From a virus, in IMG/VR virus record IMGVR_UViG_3300032088_000038, positions 1 to 34,092 of that record: 34,092 bases of DNA, one strand, 5' to 3'. The first letter of the stretch is position 1; each line of letters opens with the position of its first letter. The notes beneath the pieces are model-generated. The model worked only from the letters and a program-made list of their open reading frames with translations. It ran no database searches and was not told where the DNA came from. A program made the translations under genes and the position numbers. Shown here one piece after another: positions 7,882-16,513 of this stretch.

Positions 7882-10800
7882 TCTCAATCTCCACGGTGTC
7901 ACTAGTATTAACTTCGCCTCTACGGTAAGCTGCTAATGCATCTCTAGTAGTTTTGAATTTTTTAACTGGGGCCCCTGATTTAGCTTTAGATTGAGTTGCT
8001 TTGAATAACCCAGCCATAGCTTCCTGTTTAGGATAAGCCAGTATAGTGTTCTTATTCCTGTCACCTAGGACATTGTTAGACAGTAACATTTTCTTACTGT
8101 CATTAACAGCTCCTTCCGTAACGGGAACATGCACTTGTAAAGCATCTCCATCATAATCCAGATTCATACCGTCCTCCATAAAGGGATTAACCTGTATAGT
8201 CTTACCTGCTACTGGCTTAGGGTTGAAAGCTATCATGTTAAACCTATGTAGGGAAGGGGCTCTATTAAGTATAACAGGTCTCCTCTTAGACTCTACCATT
8301 AACTCCTCTCTAGCTATAGAAGACTTATTATCCGTGAGCTCTTTAGCGCGTATAGCACCATGCCCTCTCTTAACTAAATTCTTAACTACGAAAGGCGCAT
8401 ACATAGACCACATCATTTCTTCAGGTAGACCTACTTCGTCCATACCTAAGCTGGGGTCGGGAGCAGCAGTACCTCTACCTGTAAAGTCTAATCTACGGGC
8501 TAAAACCTTACCGTTGAAAAACCCTGTTTTAGTGCCTGTGATAGTATTAACTATCCCCTTTACCTGCTTAGCCGCAAGGTTACTAGAGACTGGAGGCCTG
8601 GTACCTATGACCGCCCCAGCAGCTTCCGCGACGTGTTTACGCATGTCCCCCACATCTTTATCTGGAAGACCTAAGTCCTTAGCCTCTTGTAATTTTTCCT
8701 TGGCTAGTATTAAATCTTTATATACGTGGTTTATATCTGATATGAGCAAATCCCCCTTAGCCCCTGGAACTATAGGTCTTAATTTAGGAGGGAGAACCGG
8801 AAAAGCCTTCATAGTGTAAGCATCACCTGCTTTAAGGCCTGTATCTTTTAACGCACTTAAGGCTTTTATCTGCTTGTAGTAGTTATCCTTATCAGAACCT
8901 TTTTTTGTCTTAATTCCTTTTTGTAATTCTTCTAACTTGTTATCTATGTTTATAGAGTTAAGCTGGGTTTTTATACGATCACCCCCCTTCTCGGCGATTT
9001 GGGAGACTAGCTGAGACTCTGTTAAACCCAGTAAGCGCCTACTCGCGTCTGTAAATATAGGATTAACAATAGGTTCCGGAAGTTCTATGTGTGTCCATTT
9101 ATTACCTATAACCCCCCCTGTCTTGCCTATGTCAAACAAGCCCCCTGACTCGCTCTTCAGATTCTTAGCAAGAACCATTCGGCTGTTCTGTATCTCCCCA
9201 TTAGATACGTCCCTAACTTCTTTATCAGTCATAGGGGACAAGGTCATGTCATTACCTTTCTTCTTAAATCTAAGACCGGCTCCGGCTAGCATGCCTTTAA
9301 ATTTATCGAAAGCAAAGCTGGACTTAGGAGGGGGTAATGGTCTACCTAACTGAAATGCCCGCCAATACTCCGTATTCCTAGTGCCCTTAAGGATAGCGTT
9401 CTCCTTTAGTACATCTCTTGCGTCATGGGCTAATAAAGCATTGATCTCCATGGTACCTGTTCCTTTAGCCCCAGTAACACCTCCTTTACTAGGGGCGTCA
9501 TGCAGATCATAACCGCCATCTAAACCCCTAGCCGCATAATTAGTATCTGCGGATTTAAATAGTTTGTAGGTATATTGAGGACCTACCATGATACCTGGTA
9601 TTTTTTTACCAGTTATAGGATCAAACACAGTCTCCTTGTCCTTAACCCCATTCTTTTTCATAAGATCCCTAACCCACTTTACATTATTCCTTTTTTTAAA
9701 AGAGGGTATGGCTATAGGCTTACCGGTTTTCTCAGCCACCTTAGCTGCGGCAGTCTCTATGACTTGTGACGGGTTTATTCTACTAACAACCCCTAAGGAA
9801 CTCCATAGTATATCTAAGGGCTTACCTGCCTCATCCTGAACCATATCAGAATCATCTATTATCTTACTGATAACTCCTTTACCTCCGTACCTGTTACTAA
9901 CCTTATCTCCCATCTTCAGCTTCTCGATACTCTTAACAACTACTGTTGTTCTCTTACCCTCCCTCTCTACCGCTACTACTTCCCCATCGGAGCTCCTATC
10001 CCATACATCACTAGCATCTGAATACTCCTGCCTGAGGGACTTATGTACCTTACCTAATATTCTGTTCTCAACAGAAGGAGTTCTTTTTCGGAGAACAGTA
10101 GCTATTGGGTCACCTATCTTTAGCTTGGCCCCAACCTTAACTACACCTTTATCTAGATTAGAATATTGATCTTTAGTAAAAATTCTAGGGAAATTAGCTG
10201 AGTGCTTATTACTACTTATAGACGTATCTCTATCATCCTCAATAACAAACTTATGCATGTTAATAGAAGCCATTCGTTCAGTAGCTCCCCTACTCATAAC
10301 TACAGCATCATTTGAATTCAGGCCATGGTACGCTAAATAGCCTACTTTCAGATTTCTACCTAGAGCTAGTGTTCCGTCCTTAGTAAAGTTTGTATCCATA
10401 AGTAGCTGGTCTTTTTTTACTGAATCTCCCACCTTCACCTTAGAGTAACCGTCTAGAAAAGTCTTGGAAGCTAAGGGCATATTATGAGGTACCTCAACTT
10501 CTTGAATTACTCCCCCCTTACCTTCTACTATTATCTTATCTTTAGTAACGCTCTTTACTGTACCCGCCATAGACGCCCTCATAGCGTGTGTAGAATTAAG
10601 TCCTACAATGCTCTCTACTGAGGAGCCTTCATCCTCTCTGTCTAAGAAGGCACCAGACTGAACCAGAGGCCTCTCTCTATTTAGGAGAGGCATTGCCTGA
10701 CCTACCATCTTAGCACCCATTATAACACGGTTTCCCTGAGTACTATCTAGTAAGGGGACTAAATTAGTACTGATAGTGTTCATGTCTATAACGCTATTTA

Positions 10801-12244
10801 CGTCATAATCCACATCTTTAGGTTTTACCTTACGTACTGTACCTCTAACCATAGCATCTACGTTGCCAGACTTAGTGTCCTGGTTTGGGAAAGCCACTAC
10901 TTTACTAGCTATGTCTCTAGCCGCTACCGTTTCGAACTTACCCGTCTTAGCATTTTTCATAGTAGCATATAAGTTACCCTCCTCATCCCGCCTAGCCCCT
11001 AAGGTAAACCTTTGGTCAATACCCATGTTACCTGACTCAGGGGTCCTGAAGGCATCTATAATACCCAGCATGGAACTATGTAACTTTCTAGCTGAAGCCG
11101 GCACCGCTCTGTCGCTAGAGATACCTCCTTCTCCTAGTCTAGTTACAGATAAAGCACTGTCCATTATTTCCACTGGATTTATCTGAGAAGGTAAACTTGC
11201 TAGTTGGGCGGAGCTCAAGAAACGTTTAAGCTCATTACTAGTAGCCGTAGTAGGCATAACCTTACTTATATTAATATTAGGACTTAGATCTAGTTTATTC
11301 CTAACCTTCCACTGTATTTCTCTAGCCTTAAGCTGCAGTCGCTCTTTAAAAATATCTTCTGGCCCCATAACTTTTTGGAACTCTAAACTATCTCTCTGAT
11401 CTTCTTCCTCTTCTCCCCGGTACACCTTTAATAGTTTCTTACTAGCAGTTAGTAAAGCCTCAGGTGTTACCTTAGAAAATCCTTTACGCAACGTAGTTTT
11501 AGTAGTCTCTGAGTCTAGTTCGGTGTTGTCGTAGGCCCTGAGTATAGCCTGGGCTTTATCTGCCCTAGCGGAGTGGTTACCCTGTTCCGCCTTAGGCACC
11601 ACCTTAGCATAGAGTTTATCTACTGCAGAACTAACATTGGAGCTAGAGCCGTACATATCTTTATTTCTATTAGTTAAGTCTTTACCCCAGTACTTAGAGA
11701 TGTCGTTATCTTGTAAGCCCATCTCTTTTAGTATGGGGTACATAGGTATTTTAGAGCTACCATACTCCATCTGCATACCACCTTTTTTAGTGTTCATACT
11801 AAGACGGAAGTTAGCACCCTTAGCCAAGTTGAAACTAGACTCTAGCTCATCACTACCTCTTTTGCGTGTATACACCCCAGGCCTTGTCCTTAGTTGGTGC
11901 TTCAAGGCATACTCATTTCCGTTTACTACAAAAGTATTATGGTGAGTCACCCTAGGTAAGTGCATGACTGTGTGTCCTTTCTTACGAGACACTACGTTAC
12001 CTTGTTTGTCTTTAACTACAAGGTTGGCCTTAATAGGCTCGTAGATAGAGCCTCCTTTAAATAGGGCTTTTTTGTGGTCGGCAAAACTCATACCTCTTTC
12101 TTTGACTGTAAAATCCTCAGCCTCTATGGTGTGGTGAGTACCTAGTATGGGGAACAAAGACTTAACTCCCTCTAGGGTTTTCTCCCTTAGTAATTTTTGT
12201 CGCTGCTCTGGGGTTACGAACAAAGGTCTTACCTTATTAGCCAT
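7874..12244 (-). CDS. RNA polymerase beta / beta' N-terminal fusion subunit
   Basis: This single 1456-residue protein covers beta and then the first part of beta'. Beta signatures: LGRNLKVGYLAYHGLNSNDA (628-647), the catalytic-lysine segment GDKVSNRYGGKGV (779-791), LGVVSRINPSQVIE (817-830) and the C-terminal TGTMEINALLAHDA (929-942). Beta' begins near 1020: GLFDIGKTGG then HIELPEPIV, AFPVLPPKLRPIVP (1147-1160), LARRLDFTGRG (1248-1258), RPVILNRAPSLHR (1322-1334) and the metal-binding NLDYDGD (1361-1367), equivalent to NADFDGD. The three catalytic Asp are intact. Beta is about 350 residues shorter than E. coli RpoB, and the beta' N-terminal zinc ribbon is missing between GLFD and HIEL. No alpha or omega is visible. 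The remainder of beta' is encoded at 4670-6445. The RBS is weak. Confidence 0.95.
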   Translation of the reverse strand: MANKVRPLFVTPEQRQKLLREKTLEGVKSLFPILGTHHTIEAEDFTVKERGMSFADHKKALFKGGSIYEPIKANLVVKDKQGNVVSRKKGHTVMHLPRVTHHNTFVVNGNEYALKHQLRTRPGVYTRKRGSDELESSFNLAKGANFRLSMNTKKGGMQMEYGSSKIPMYPILKEMGLQDNDISKYWGKDLTNRNKDMYGSSSNVSSAVDKLYAKVVPKAEQGNHSARADKAQAILRAYDNTELDSETTKTTLRKGFSKVTPEALLTASKKLLKVYRGEEEEDQRDSLEFQKVMGPEDIFKERLQLKAREIQWKVRNKLDLSPNINISKVMPTTATSNELKRFLSSAQLASLPSQINPVEIMDSALSVTRLGEGGISSDRAVPASARKLHSSMLGIIDAFRTPESGNMGIDQRFTLGARRDEEGNLYATMKNAKTGKFETVAARDIASKVVAFPNQDTKSGNVDAMVRGTVRKVKPKDVDYDVNSVIDMNTISTNLVPLLDSTQGNRVIMGAKMVGQAMPLLNRERPLVQSGAFLDREDEGSSVESIVGLNSTHAMRASMAGTVKSVTKDKIIVEGKGGVIQEVEVPHNMPLASKTFLDGYSKVKVGDSVKKDQLLMDTNFTKDGTLALGRNLKVGYLAYHGLNSNDAVVMSRGATERMASINMHKFVIEDDRDTSISSNKHSANFPRIFTKDQYSNLDKGVVKVGAKLKIGDPIATVLRKRTPSVENRILGKVHKSLRQEYSDASDVWDRSSDGEVVAVEREGKRTTVVVKSIEKLKMGDKVSNRYGGKGVISKIIDDSDMVQDEAGKPLDILWSSLGVVSRINPSQVIETAAAKVAEKTGKPIAIPSFKKRNNVKWVRDLMKKNGVKDKETVFDPITGKKIPGIMVGPQYTYKLFKSADTNYAARGLDGGYDLHDAPSKGGVTGAKGTGTMEINALLAHDARDVLKENAILKGTRNTEYWRAFQLGRPLPPPKSSFAFDKFKGMLAGAGLRFKKKGNDMTLSPMTDKEVRDVSNGEIQNSRMVLAKNLKSESGGLFDIGKTGGVIGNKWTHIELPEPIVNPIFTDASRRLLGLTESQLVSQIAEKGGDRIKTQLNSINIDNKLEELQKGIKTKKGSDKDNYYKQIKALSALKDTGLKAGDAYTMKAFPVLPPKLRPIVPGAKGDLLISDINHVYKDLILAKEKLQEAKDLGLPDKDVGDMRKHVAEAAGAVIGTRPPVSSNLAAKQVKGIVNTITGTKTGFFNGKVLARRLDFTGRGTAAPDPSLGMDEVGLPEEMMWSMYAPFVVKNLVKRGHGAIRAKELTDNKSSIAREELMVESKRRPVILNRAPSLHRFNMIAFNPKPVAGKTIQVNPFMEDGMNLDYDGDALQVHVPVTEGAVNDSKKMLLSNNVLGDRNKNTILAYPKQEAMAGLFKATQSKAKSGAPVKKFKTTRDALAAYRRGEVNTSDTVEIENE

Positions 12245-12275
12245 AGTTATTCTCGCATAAATTAGGGGGTAATTG

Positions 12276-12291
12276 TGTCATAAGTATATGC
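12276..12291 (+). promoter_or_regulatory. Putative phage promoter, 16-bp motif copy 1
   Basis: The sequence TGTCATAAGTATATGC is one of three matches to TGTYATAAGTWTAYGC, all on the plus strand just upstream of plus-strand units. The gene starts 97 bp downstream, leaving a leader with two hairpins. The core ATAAGTATA could act as a -10-like element. Function is inferred from recurrence and position. Confidence 0.6.
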
Positions 12292-12300
12292 ACTATACAC

Positions 12301-12364
12301 CATGATCTCAAATCATGAGTAAGTGCTAGTTGGTAGTATCTAAAAAAAGCGGTTTGATACCGCT
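12301..12364 (+). promoter_or_regulatory. Structured 5' leader of the plus-strand island
   Basis: Two hairpins lie between the promoter motif and the start at 12388: CATGAT-CTCAA-ATCATG (12301-12317) and AGCGGT-TTGAT-ACCGCT (12348-12364). GTATC upstream of the second could alternatively pair with GATAC in its loop and 3' arm, giving a possible switch between folds. There is no U-run, so a terminator is unlikely. Confidence 0.4.
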
Positions 12365-12387
12365 AGCCATATACAGGAGTTATATAA

Positions 12388-13734
12388 ATGGCAAAGAAGA
12401 ATTTACAGACGGCAACGACTCGACGGGATCGAAGCCAGAACCAGAACCAGGGTCGCGGGTCGACCCATAGCTGGAACCAAGTTTCAGCGTCTCAAGCTCT
12501 AATGGCAGCGAGGGGCTTTAAACCCTTCGACTTCCTAGTGAGGCGGTGCGGAGAGTTATCCGAGTTAGTAGTTGAGATAGACCAAAATGCGGAAATCGCA
12601 TTGGAGAGTCGGCAGAAGTTAGTTAGTCAGGCGCAGCTTATCTTAGGGGGTAATGTTATCTCTAAGAAAGCGGCTGCCGGTAAAAGCGATGTCGCTTGGG
12701 TACAGGCGTCTTGGGCTCACCCGGAGGGCTCAGAGCGGCTAGACCCCATCTCCACCTTCGAGGTGGGAGTATCAACAGCTAGGAACAAGAGACCATATGA
12801 GGAGTGCGAGAAGGCGGCACGCTTCCTTAAATTCCAGGGGGATTTACCTGAAGGCCTAAGTATGTTGCCTGATGAGGATGGTGGGCATATCAATGTCCCT
12901 ATGCTTGGAATAGTACTAAAGCCTAACTTGGTAGAGGTTAGGCGCGAGGGTAAAGAGGTAGATGGTAAGAAATTGAAGGGGGCAGTAGTCGGCACCTCGT
13001 CGATCTGGCACGCTTTGATCGGTTTTGAGGAGCGCGATAAAGAACGTTTTTCAAAGCCTACCCAGGCAGAGCGGCTAGAGGCAGAGCAGGAAAGCCGCAG
13101 GACGAGAGAGTTGCAGAAAGCGGCGGAAGCGCAGAAGGAACGGGCTCGTAGGGAGCAGGAGGAATTAAAATCTCTGGAAACCTGCTTCGATGAGGTTTGG
13201 GATGAATGGGAAGAAGTAGAGGAGGAGAAGAAACGACAAGAGAGAACGGCAAAGTGGCAAGAGTTCGTGGCAACGAATGAGGAATTGAGGTCCTTATGGG
13301 AAACGAGCATAGAGACTTCGAACCGCGGTTACAAAACGGACAAGGCGGTGATTGAGGCTTTACAGCTGGTACTTAGACCTTTTCCTCCGGGTAAATCCGA
13401 TTTGATGACGGCTTTGCCATCTGTAAGAGGTTACATCCAAGAGTTATCGGCCGAAGGTGCCAAGCATCGTTGGGGTGAGTTAATGTCTTGGGTTAAGGAC
13501 GTTTCCTCTCGAAGAGGTCTAAGCTTGAGCGAGAGCCTTACTAAGGCTGACAAAGATCTTCCTTGGTTATTACCTCCTTGGTTCGTACGGGAAAATGAGT
13601 TGGTATCCCCATTGTACCCCCTGAAGGGATTAGCGGGTTACACCAGGGAAGAGTGGATAGAACGGGTGACCTTAGACCCAATAGTTAGCGTCGAAACTAA
13701 AGAAAAACTCTTCTCCCTGGCCGGAGAGGAGTAA
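12388..13734 (+). CDS. Unknown Glu/Arg-rich coiled-coil protein
   Basis: This 448-residue protein has a basic, Gln/Asn-rich N-terminus (about 1-30), a compact domain (about 30-220) and a long charged coiled coil (about 225-285, rich in Glu, Arg, Ala), then a helical C-terminal region. The segment RGFKPFDFLVRR...ELVVEIDQNAEIALESRQKL loosely recalls the helical start of some small-terminase proteins, but this is too weak to name it. Codon choice is GC-richer (cgg, gcg, tcg) than the flanking minus-strand genes. A GGAG RBS precedes the ATG. It heads a small plus-strand operon within minus-strand late genes. Confidence 0.8.
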   Translation: MAKKNLQTATTRRDRSQNQNQGRGSTHSWNQVSASQALMAARGFKPFDFLVRRCGELSELVVEIDQNAEIALESRQKLVSQAQLILGGNVISKKAAAGKSDVAWVQASWAHPEGSERLDPISTFEVGVSTARNKRPYEECEKAARFLKFQGDLPEGLSMLPDEDGGHINVPMLGIVLKPNLVEVRREGKEVDGKKLKGAVVGTSSIWHALIGFEERDKERFSKPTQAERLEAEQESRRTRELQKAAEAQKERARREQEELKSLETCFDEVWDEWEEVEEEKKRQERTAKWQEFVATNEELRSLWETSIETSNRGYKTDKAVIEALQLVLRPFPPGKSDLMTALPSVRGYIQELSAEGAKHRWGELMSWVKDVSSRRGLSLSESLTKADKDLPWLLPPWFVRENELVSPLYPLKGLAGYTREEWIERVTLDPIVSVETKEKLFSLAGEE

Positions 13735-13749
13735 GGAGGAGATAACTCT

Positions 13750-14247
13750 TTGAATAATAGAATGCCCTTAAATATATGGTGGTACCCCCCACGTAGGATG
13801 TTTATACGTTGTAATAGGTTCTTGGTTGAGCAAGCCAAGGACAACGTTTCATACAGCTGGGATGACACAGGGCAGGTAGATCAGCAGGAGTTTATATTAG
13901 CCGCAGGGGCGGAAATATATCTCTTAGCTGGTCTATTAGGATTGGGTATTGGGTATTTGGTAGCTAGTAGAAATCGTTGCCCATGTCCCGGAGAACGAAC
14001 CAGGGTTATACCGCACAGCGGTAGAGCCTACACTGGTGAGTTTGAGGGGGTGGGTAACGATGGTCGCCTATATGTAGGAAATAGGGATTTCGACCCGGAC
14101 CATTTAAGAATGGCGGGACCTATGAGGCCTCTTAGAGGCATGGGTGACTTCTTAGATCTGAACTCGGGATGGGTTAATCCAGATGAACTTGCTAAGTTCA
14201 AACGGGCCCATAACCGGGATGGCTATCGCAGAAGGAAAGGGAGATGA
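13750..14247 (+). CDS. Unknown protein with one central transmembrane segment
   Basis: This 165-residue protein probably starts at TTG 13750, ten bases after AAGGAGGA; ATG 13762 is the alternative and would remove four residues. A single hydrophobic segment (about residues 51-74, AEIYLLAGLLGLGIGYLVAS) follows a charged N-terminal part. It is followed by a Cys pair (CPCPG), then a basic, Arg/Gly-rich C-terminus. The stop overlaps the ATG of a 23-residue peptide (ATGA). A membrane location is likely; function is unknown. Codon use matches the preceding gene, not the flanking minus-strand genes. Confidence 0.7.
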   Translation: MNNRMPLNIWWYPPRRMFIRCNRFLVEQAKDNVSYSWDDTGQVDQQEFILAAGAEIYLLAGLLGLGIGYLVASRNRCPCPGERTRVIPHSGRAYTGEFEGVGNDGRLYVGNRDFDPDHLRMAGPMRPLRGMGDFLDLNSGWVNPDELAKFKRAHNRDGYRRRKGR

Positions 14248-14315
14248 GTATGTTTAATTTCATGATCATTGACGTCCTAGGTTTATTGAAGAACCTCGGC
14301 CCAAAACGTAAATAG
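14244..14315 (+). CDS. Putative 23-residue peptide coupled by ATGA
   Basis: ATGA overlaps the previous stop codon, and the frame reads a hydrophobic stretch (MFNFMIIDVLGLL) ending with a basic tail (KNLGPKRK). Reinitiation would need no separate RBS. Its stop codon TAG lies at the start of the 3' arm of a perfect hairpin (14300-14322). The length is too short to exclude chance, so this is a candidate only. Confidence 0.35.
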   Translation: MSMFNFMIIDVLGLLKNLGPKRK

Positions 14316-14322
14316 TTTTGGG
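14300..14322. terminator. Perfect 8-bp hairpin between convergent genes
   Basis: CCCAAAAC (14300-14307) and GTTTTGGG (14315-14322) pair perfectly around a seven-base loop. It lies at the end of the plus-strand island and before the end of a converging minus-strand gene. No long T-run follows, so termination is a guess; it could instead protect RNA ends. Confidence 0.4.
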
Positions 14323-14324
14323 TG

Positions 14325-14373
14325 AATAGATAGTGGACGTAAGTCCAAGGCTAGTTGGCAACCACTCTCTATT
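14325..14373. other. Long imperfect inverted repeat, possible branched RNA fold
   Basis: AATAGATAGTGG (14325-14336) pairs with CCACTCTCTATT (14362-14373) with one mismatch in twelve. Inside or competing with it is TGGAC-GTAA-GTCCA (14334-14347), with a four-base loop. The element ends two bases before the end of the minus-strand gene. I checked for a hammerhead core and a tRNA cloverleaf and found neither. Confidence 0.5.
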
Positions 14374-14375
14374 CT

Positions 14376-14741
14376 TTAGCCCACAGGTTCCATCCATTCA
14401 AGATATACCTTGAAGCCGGGCGACCCCTTCAGGTCCGCAACTTCTTTTTTAGCTAGTACTATTTCCCCATTAGCTCCGCGCCTAAGTATATTATCATACT
14501 CAGGGTTACCCTCTGAGTTTATAACAAACACTCTAGCGTAAGGTATGTAATCTTGCTTCTTCTTTTTTTTAGCCCACGGAGGTGGTTCTGGGCTAACTGA
14601 GTCTGTTCTTAGGGGGTTAGCTTCCGGGTCGAAACCTGCTGGAGGTGTAGGTATGTTAGGGAAGGGATCGGGTAGACTAGGACCCTCCTGATTACCCGCC
14701 ACTTGAGAGATAGTTGTTATGAAATCCTGATCACCGCTCAT
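14376..14741 (-). CDS. Unknown Pro-rich protein downstream of portal
   Basis: This 121-residue protein has a disordered Pro-rich first half (about 20-65), a Lys cluster (KKKKKQ, about 58-63) and a small compact C-terminal domain (about 64-121) that ends EWMEPVG. It starts after a clear AAGGAG RBS, eleven bases downstream of the portal stop. By position it may be a portal-associated head protein, but no family is recognised. Confidence 0.75.
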   Translation of the reverse strand: MSGDQDFITTISQVAGNQEGPSLPDPFPNIPTPPAGFDPEANPLRTDSVSPEPPPWAKKKKKQDYIPYARVFVINSEGNPEYDNILRRGANGEIVLAKKEVADLKGSPGFKVYLEWMEPVG

Positions 14742-14752
14742 AGATTAACTCC

Positions 14753-16483
14753 TTACATAGGGGGCATGCCACCCTGGGATTGCATTTGCTGTACGGCTTG
14801 GTTCTTCTGATCAAGCTGCATTTGTTCCATACGTTGTATGACCACAGAGTACATCACATAATCTTCAGCCTGTAAACTAGCTAGCTGAGATTTACGAGTG
14901 CTTGGGTCAGACTGTAGTAGCTGCATAGCTACCTGCTCTGCCTGACCTATAACAGCTTGTTGGTCATAATTAAGACCCCCGCCGCCTTGTTGGTCGGCAG
15001 CCATTTGCCTAGCTTGCTGGCTTATATCTTTCTGCATGTCCATCATATCCAGCTCCATCTCTTTCTGGAATCTGGCGTCGGCTAAGTTTTCTTGTTTAAT
15101 CTTATCTCTCTCTTCAGCTACATTTATACCATGAGCCTCAGCTACAGTGGTCTTGGATACTACTCCCATCTGGAATAGCTGCATGACTAACTGCTTCTGA
15201 GATACATCGTCTATCATCTTAAAGTCACCTAGGCTAACCTGGCATGTATCCCAACCTAAGAACCTACCCATTTTATTAGTAACCCATCTAAGTAGTTGAG
15301 TTAACTGGAATACAGAGGACTCCAATTGATTCTCTAACATACGTAAAGTCACACTACTACCTGTATAGCTAAGACCTCCATACACAAATTCTTTAGGGAA
15401 TCCCATAGCTGCGATTATATTATCCTCAGCTTGCTGTATCTCGGCATTTACCATTAAGGCTCTACCTTCCCCACCTACCTGTGATACTCCTACGGCTACA
15501 GGGCTCATCATTATATGATTAGGGTCTCTTCTCCACTTTTCTATATTATCCTCCACCTCAGACATAAACTTACCCATAGATAGACTTAGTATAGGATCGG
15601 CATTACCGCTTATAGCCTGAGGATGCATAACCCGCATAGGTACTATTCTCTCTAAAGCTATAGATTCATTAGCCTTTCTAAGTACGCTAGCATGGTAGAA
15701 CAAAGGCATACATGTTATTAAGGGGGGGTAGCCCCAGCCGCTCTCTACTCCAGCAGGGGAGTCTGCTTTCATATGGAACAACTCATCCTTATTGAACTTG
15801 AAAAGTTCACCGTTAGCTATAGTCTCTAGTAAGGGTAACGGGAGAGTGGTCACTAAGTGCTTATCCCCACCCTGAACCTTAGACTTAAGGCTAGAGGGTA
15901 CCTGTAGGTAATACTCACACTGATTAGTTACGGAGTTGTAGTTTACCTGTATTAGTTTAGGATCCCACCTTACTATATTTATGTCCTCAGGAGACAGCTG
16001 TAAGGTGTCCACTACAGTAGATTCTCCCTTGTGCCCGCAGTCTCCGCACTCATGTTTAAAGACAGCTTTGTTAGGGTTATATTTAAACTCCATACTGTTC
16101 GCTGATTTTTTAAATCCGCACTTCTTACATTTCAAGAATCTCTTAAAAGGTAGATGGACTGAGGTAAAGGAATTACCGTAAACTTGCAGATCTATAGATG
16201 ACTTAATCAGGGCTCTCTTAACGCCCACTATATCCTCTAATAGCTTCCTATATAGTCCGGTAACTTTATCGCTATCGGATAAGTACTCTAGTTCCGTTAT
16301 AGGGTACTCAGCAAACTTCCTAGTCCCTGCAAATATCTGGGCAGAGTTGTAGTACAGGTATTCGGTCCATCTAAAAAGCTGCTTTAAGTTCCTGGATGAA
16401 AAGGAATGAGCCCACAGGCGCATGGGATCACCATACACACCATTAGTACCACTAGACTGCGATTCAAATGTACTTCCAAGCAT
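14753..16483 (-). CDS. Portal protein
   Basis: This 576-residue protein fits the tailed-phage portal, the dodecameric ring at the head vertex through which DNA enters and leaves. It has the usual long mixed domain, the stretch PKEFVYGGLSYTGSSVTLRMLENQLES (about 395-421) typical of the portal stem/crown transition, and a Gln/Met-rich helical C-terminus (about 490-576). A four-cysteine zinc-finger-like insert lies at Cys119, Cys122, Cys146 and Cys149 (CKKC...CGDC), which is unusual for portals. A GGGAG RBS precedes the ATG. It is divergent from the helicase gene. Confidence 0.8.
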   Translation of the reverse strand: MLGSTFESQSSGTNGVYGDPMRLWAHSFSSRNLKQLFRWTEYLYYNSAQIFAGTRKFAEYPITELEYLSDSDKVTGLYRKLLEDIVGVKRALIKSSIDLQVYGNSFTSVHLPFKRFLKCKKCGFKKSANSMEFKYNPNKAVFKHECGDCGHKGESTVVDTLQLSPEDINIVRWDPKLIQVNYNSVTNQCEYYLQVPSSLKSKVQGGDKHLVTTLPLPLLETIANGELFKFNKDELFHMKADSPAGVESGWGYPPLITCMPLFYHASVLRKANESIALERIVPMRVMHPQAISGNADPILSLSMGKFMSEVEDNIEKWRRDPNHIMMSPVAVGVSQVGGEGRALMVNAEIQQAEDNIIAAMGFPKEFVYGGLSYTGSSVTLRMLENQLESSVFQLTQLLRWVTNKMGRFLGWDTCQVSLGDFKMIDDVSQKQLVMQLFQMGVVSKTTVAEAHGINVAEERDKIKQENLADARFQKEMELDMMDMQKDISQQARQMAADQQGGGGLNYDQQAVIGQAEQVAMQLLQSDPSTRKSQLASLQAEDYVMYSVVIQRMEQMQLDQKNQAVQQMQSQGGMPPM

Positions 16484-16513
16484 CTGCTTCTCCCTATAAA
16501 TACTAGATTTTTA

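Noticed and set aside
8223-8819. 198-codon open frame on the plus strand
   Set aside because: It lies entirely antisense to the catalytic beta' part of the RNAP gene, has no RBS, and its composition is that of a mirrored coding frame.
4670-12244. RNAP split caused by an intron, intein or sequencing frameshift
   Set aside because: The two halves have proper stop and start codons with an RBS and are separated by three intact, coupled genes, so the split is a true gene arrangement.
12717-13310. 197-codon open frame on the minus strand
   Set aside because: It is antisense to the coiled-coil gene at 12388-13734, whose RBS, promoter motif and downstream coupling support the plus strand; the Ser/Cys/Arg-rich product is typical of a shadow.
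12388-13734. Small terminase subunit identity for the coiled-coil protein
   Set aside because: Only a short helical segment is reminiscent; length, coiled coil and distance from the large terminase do not support it.
14300-14373. Hammerhead ribozyme between the convergent genes
   Set aside because: The CUGANGA and GAAA core elements are absent; only stems remain.
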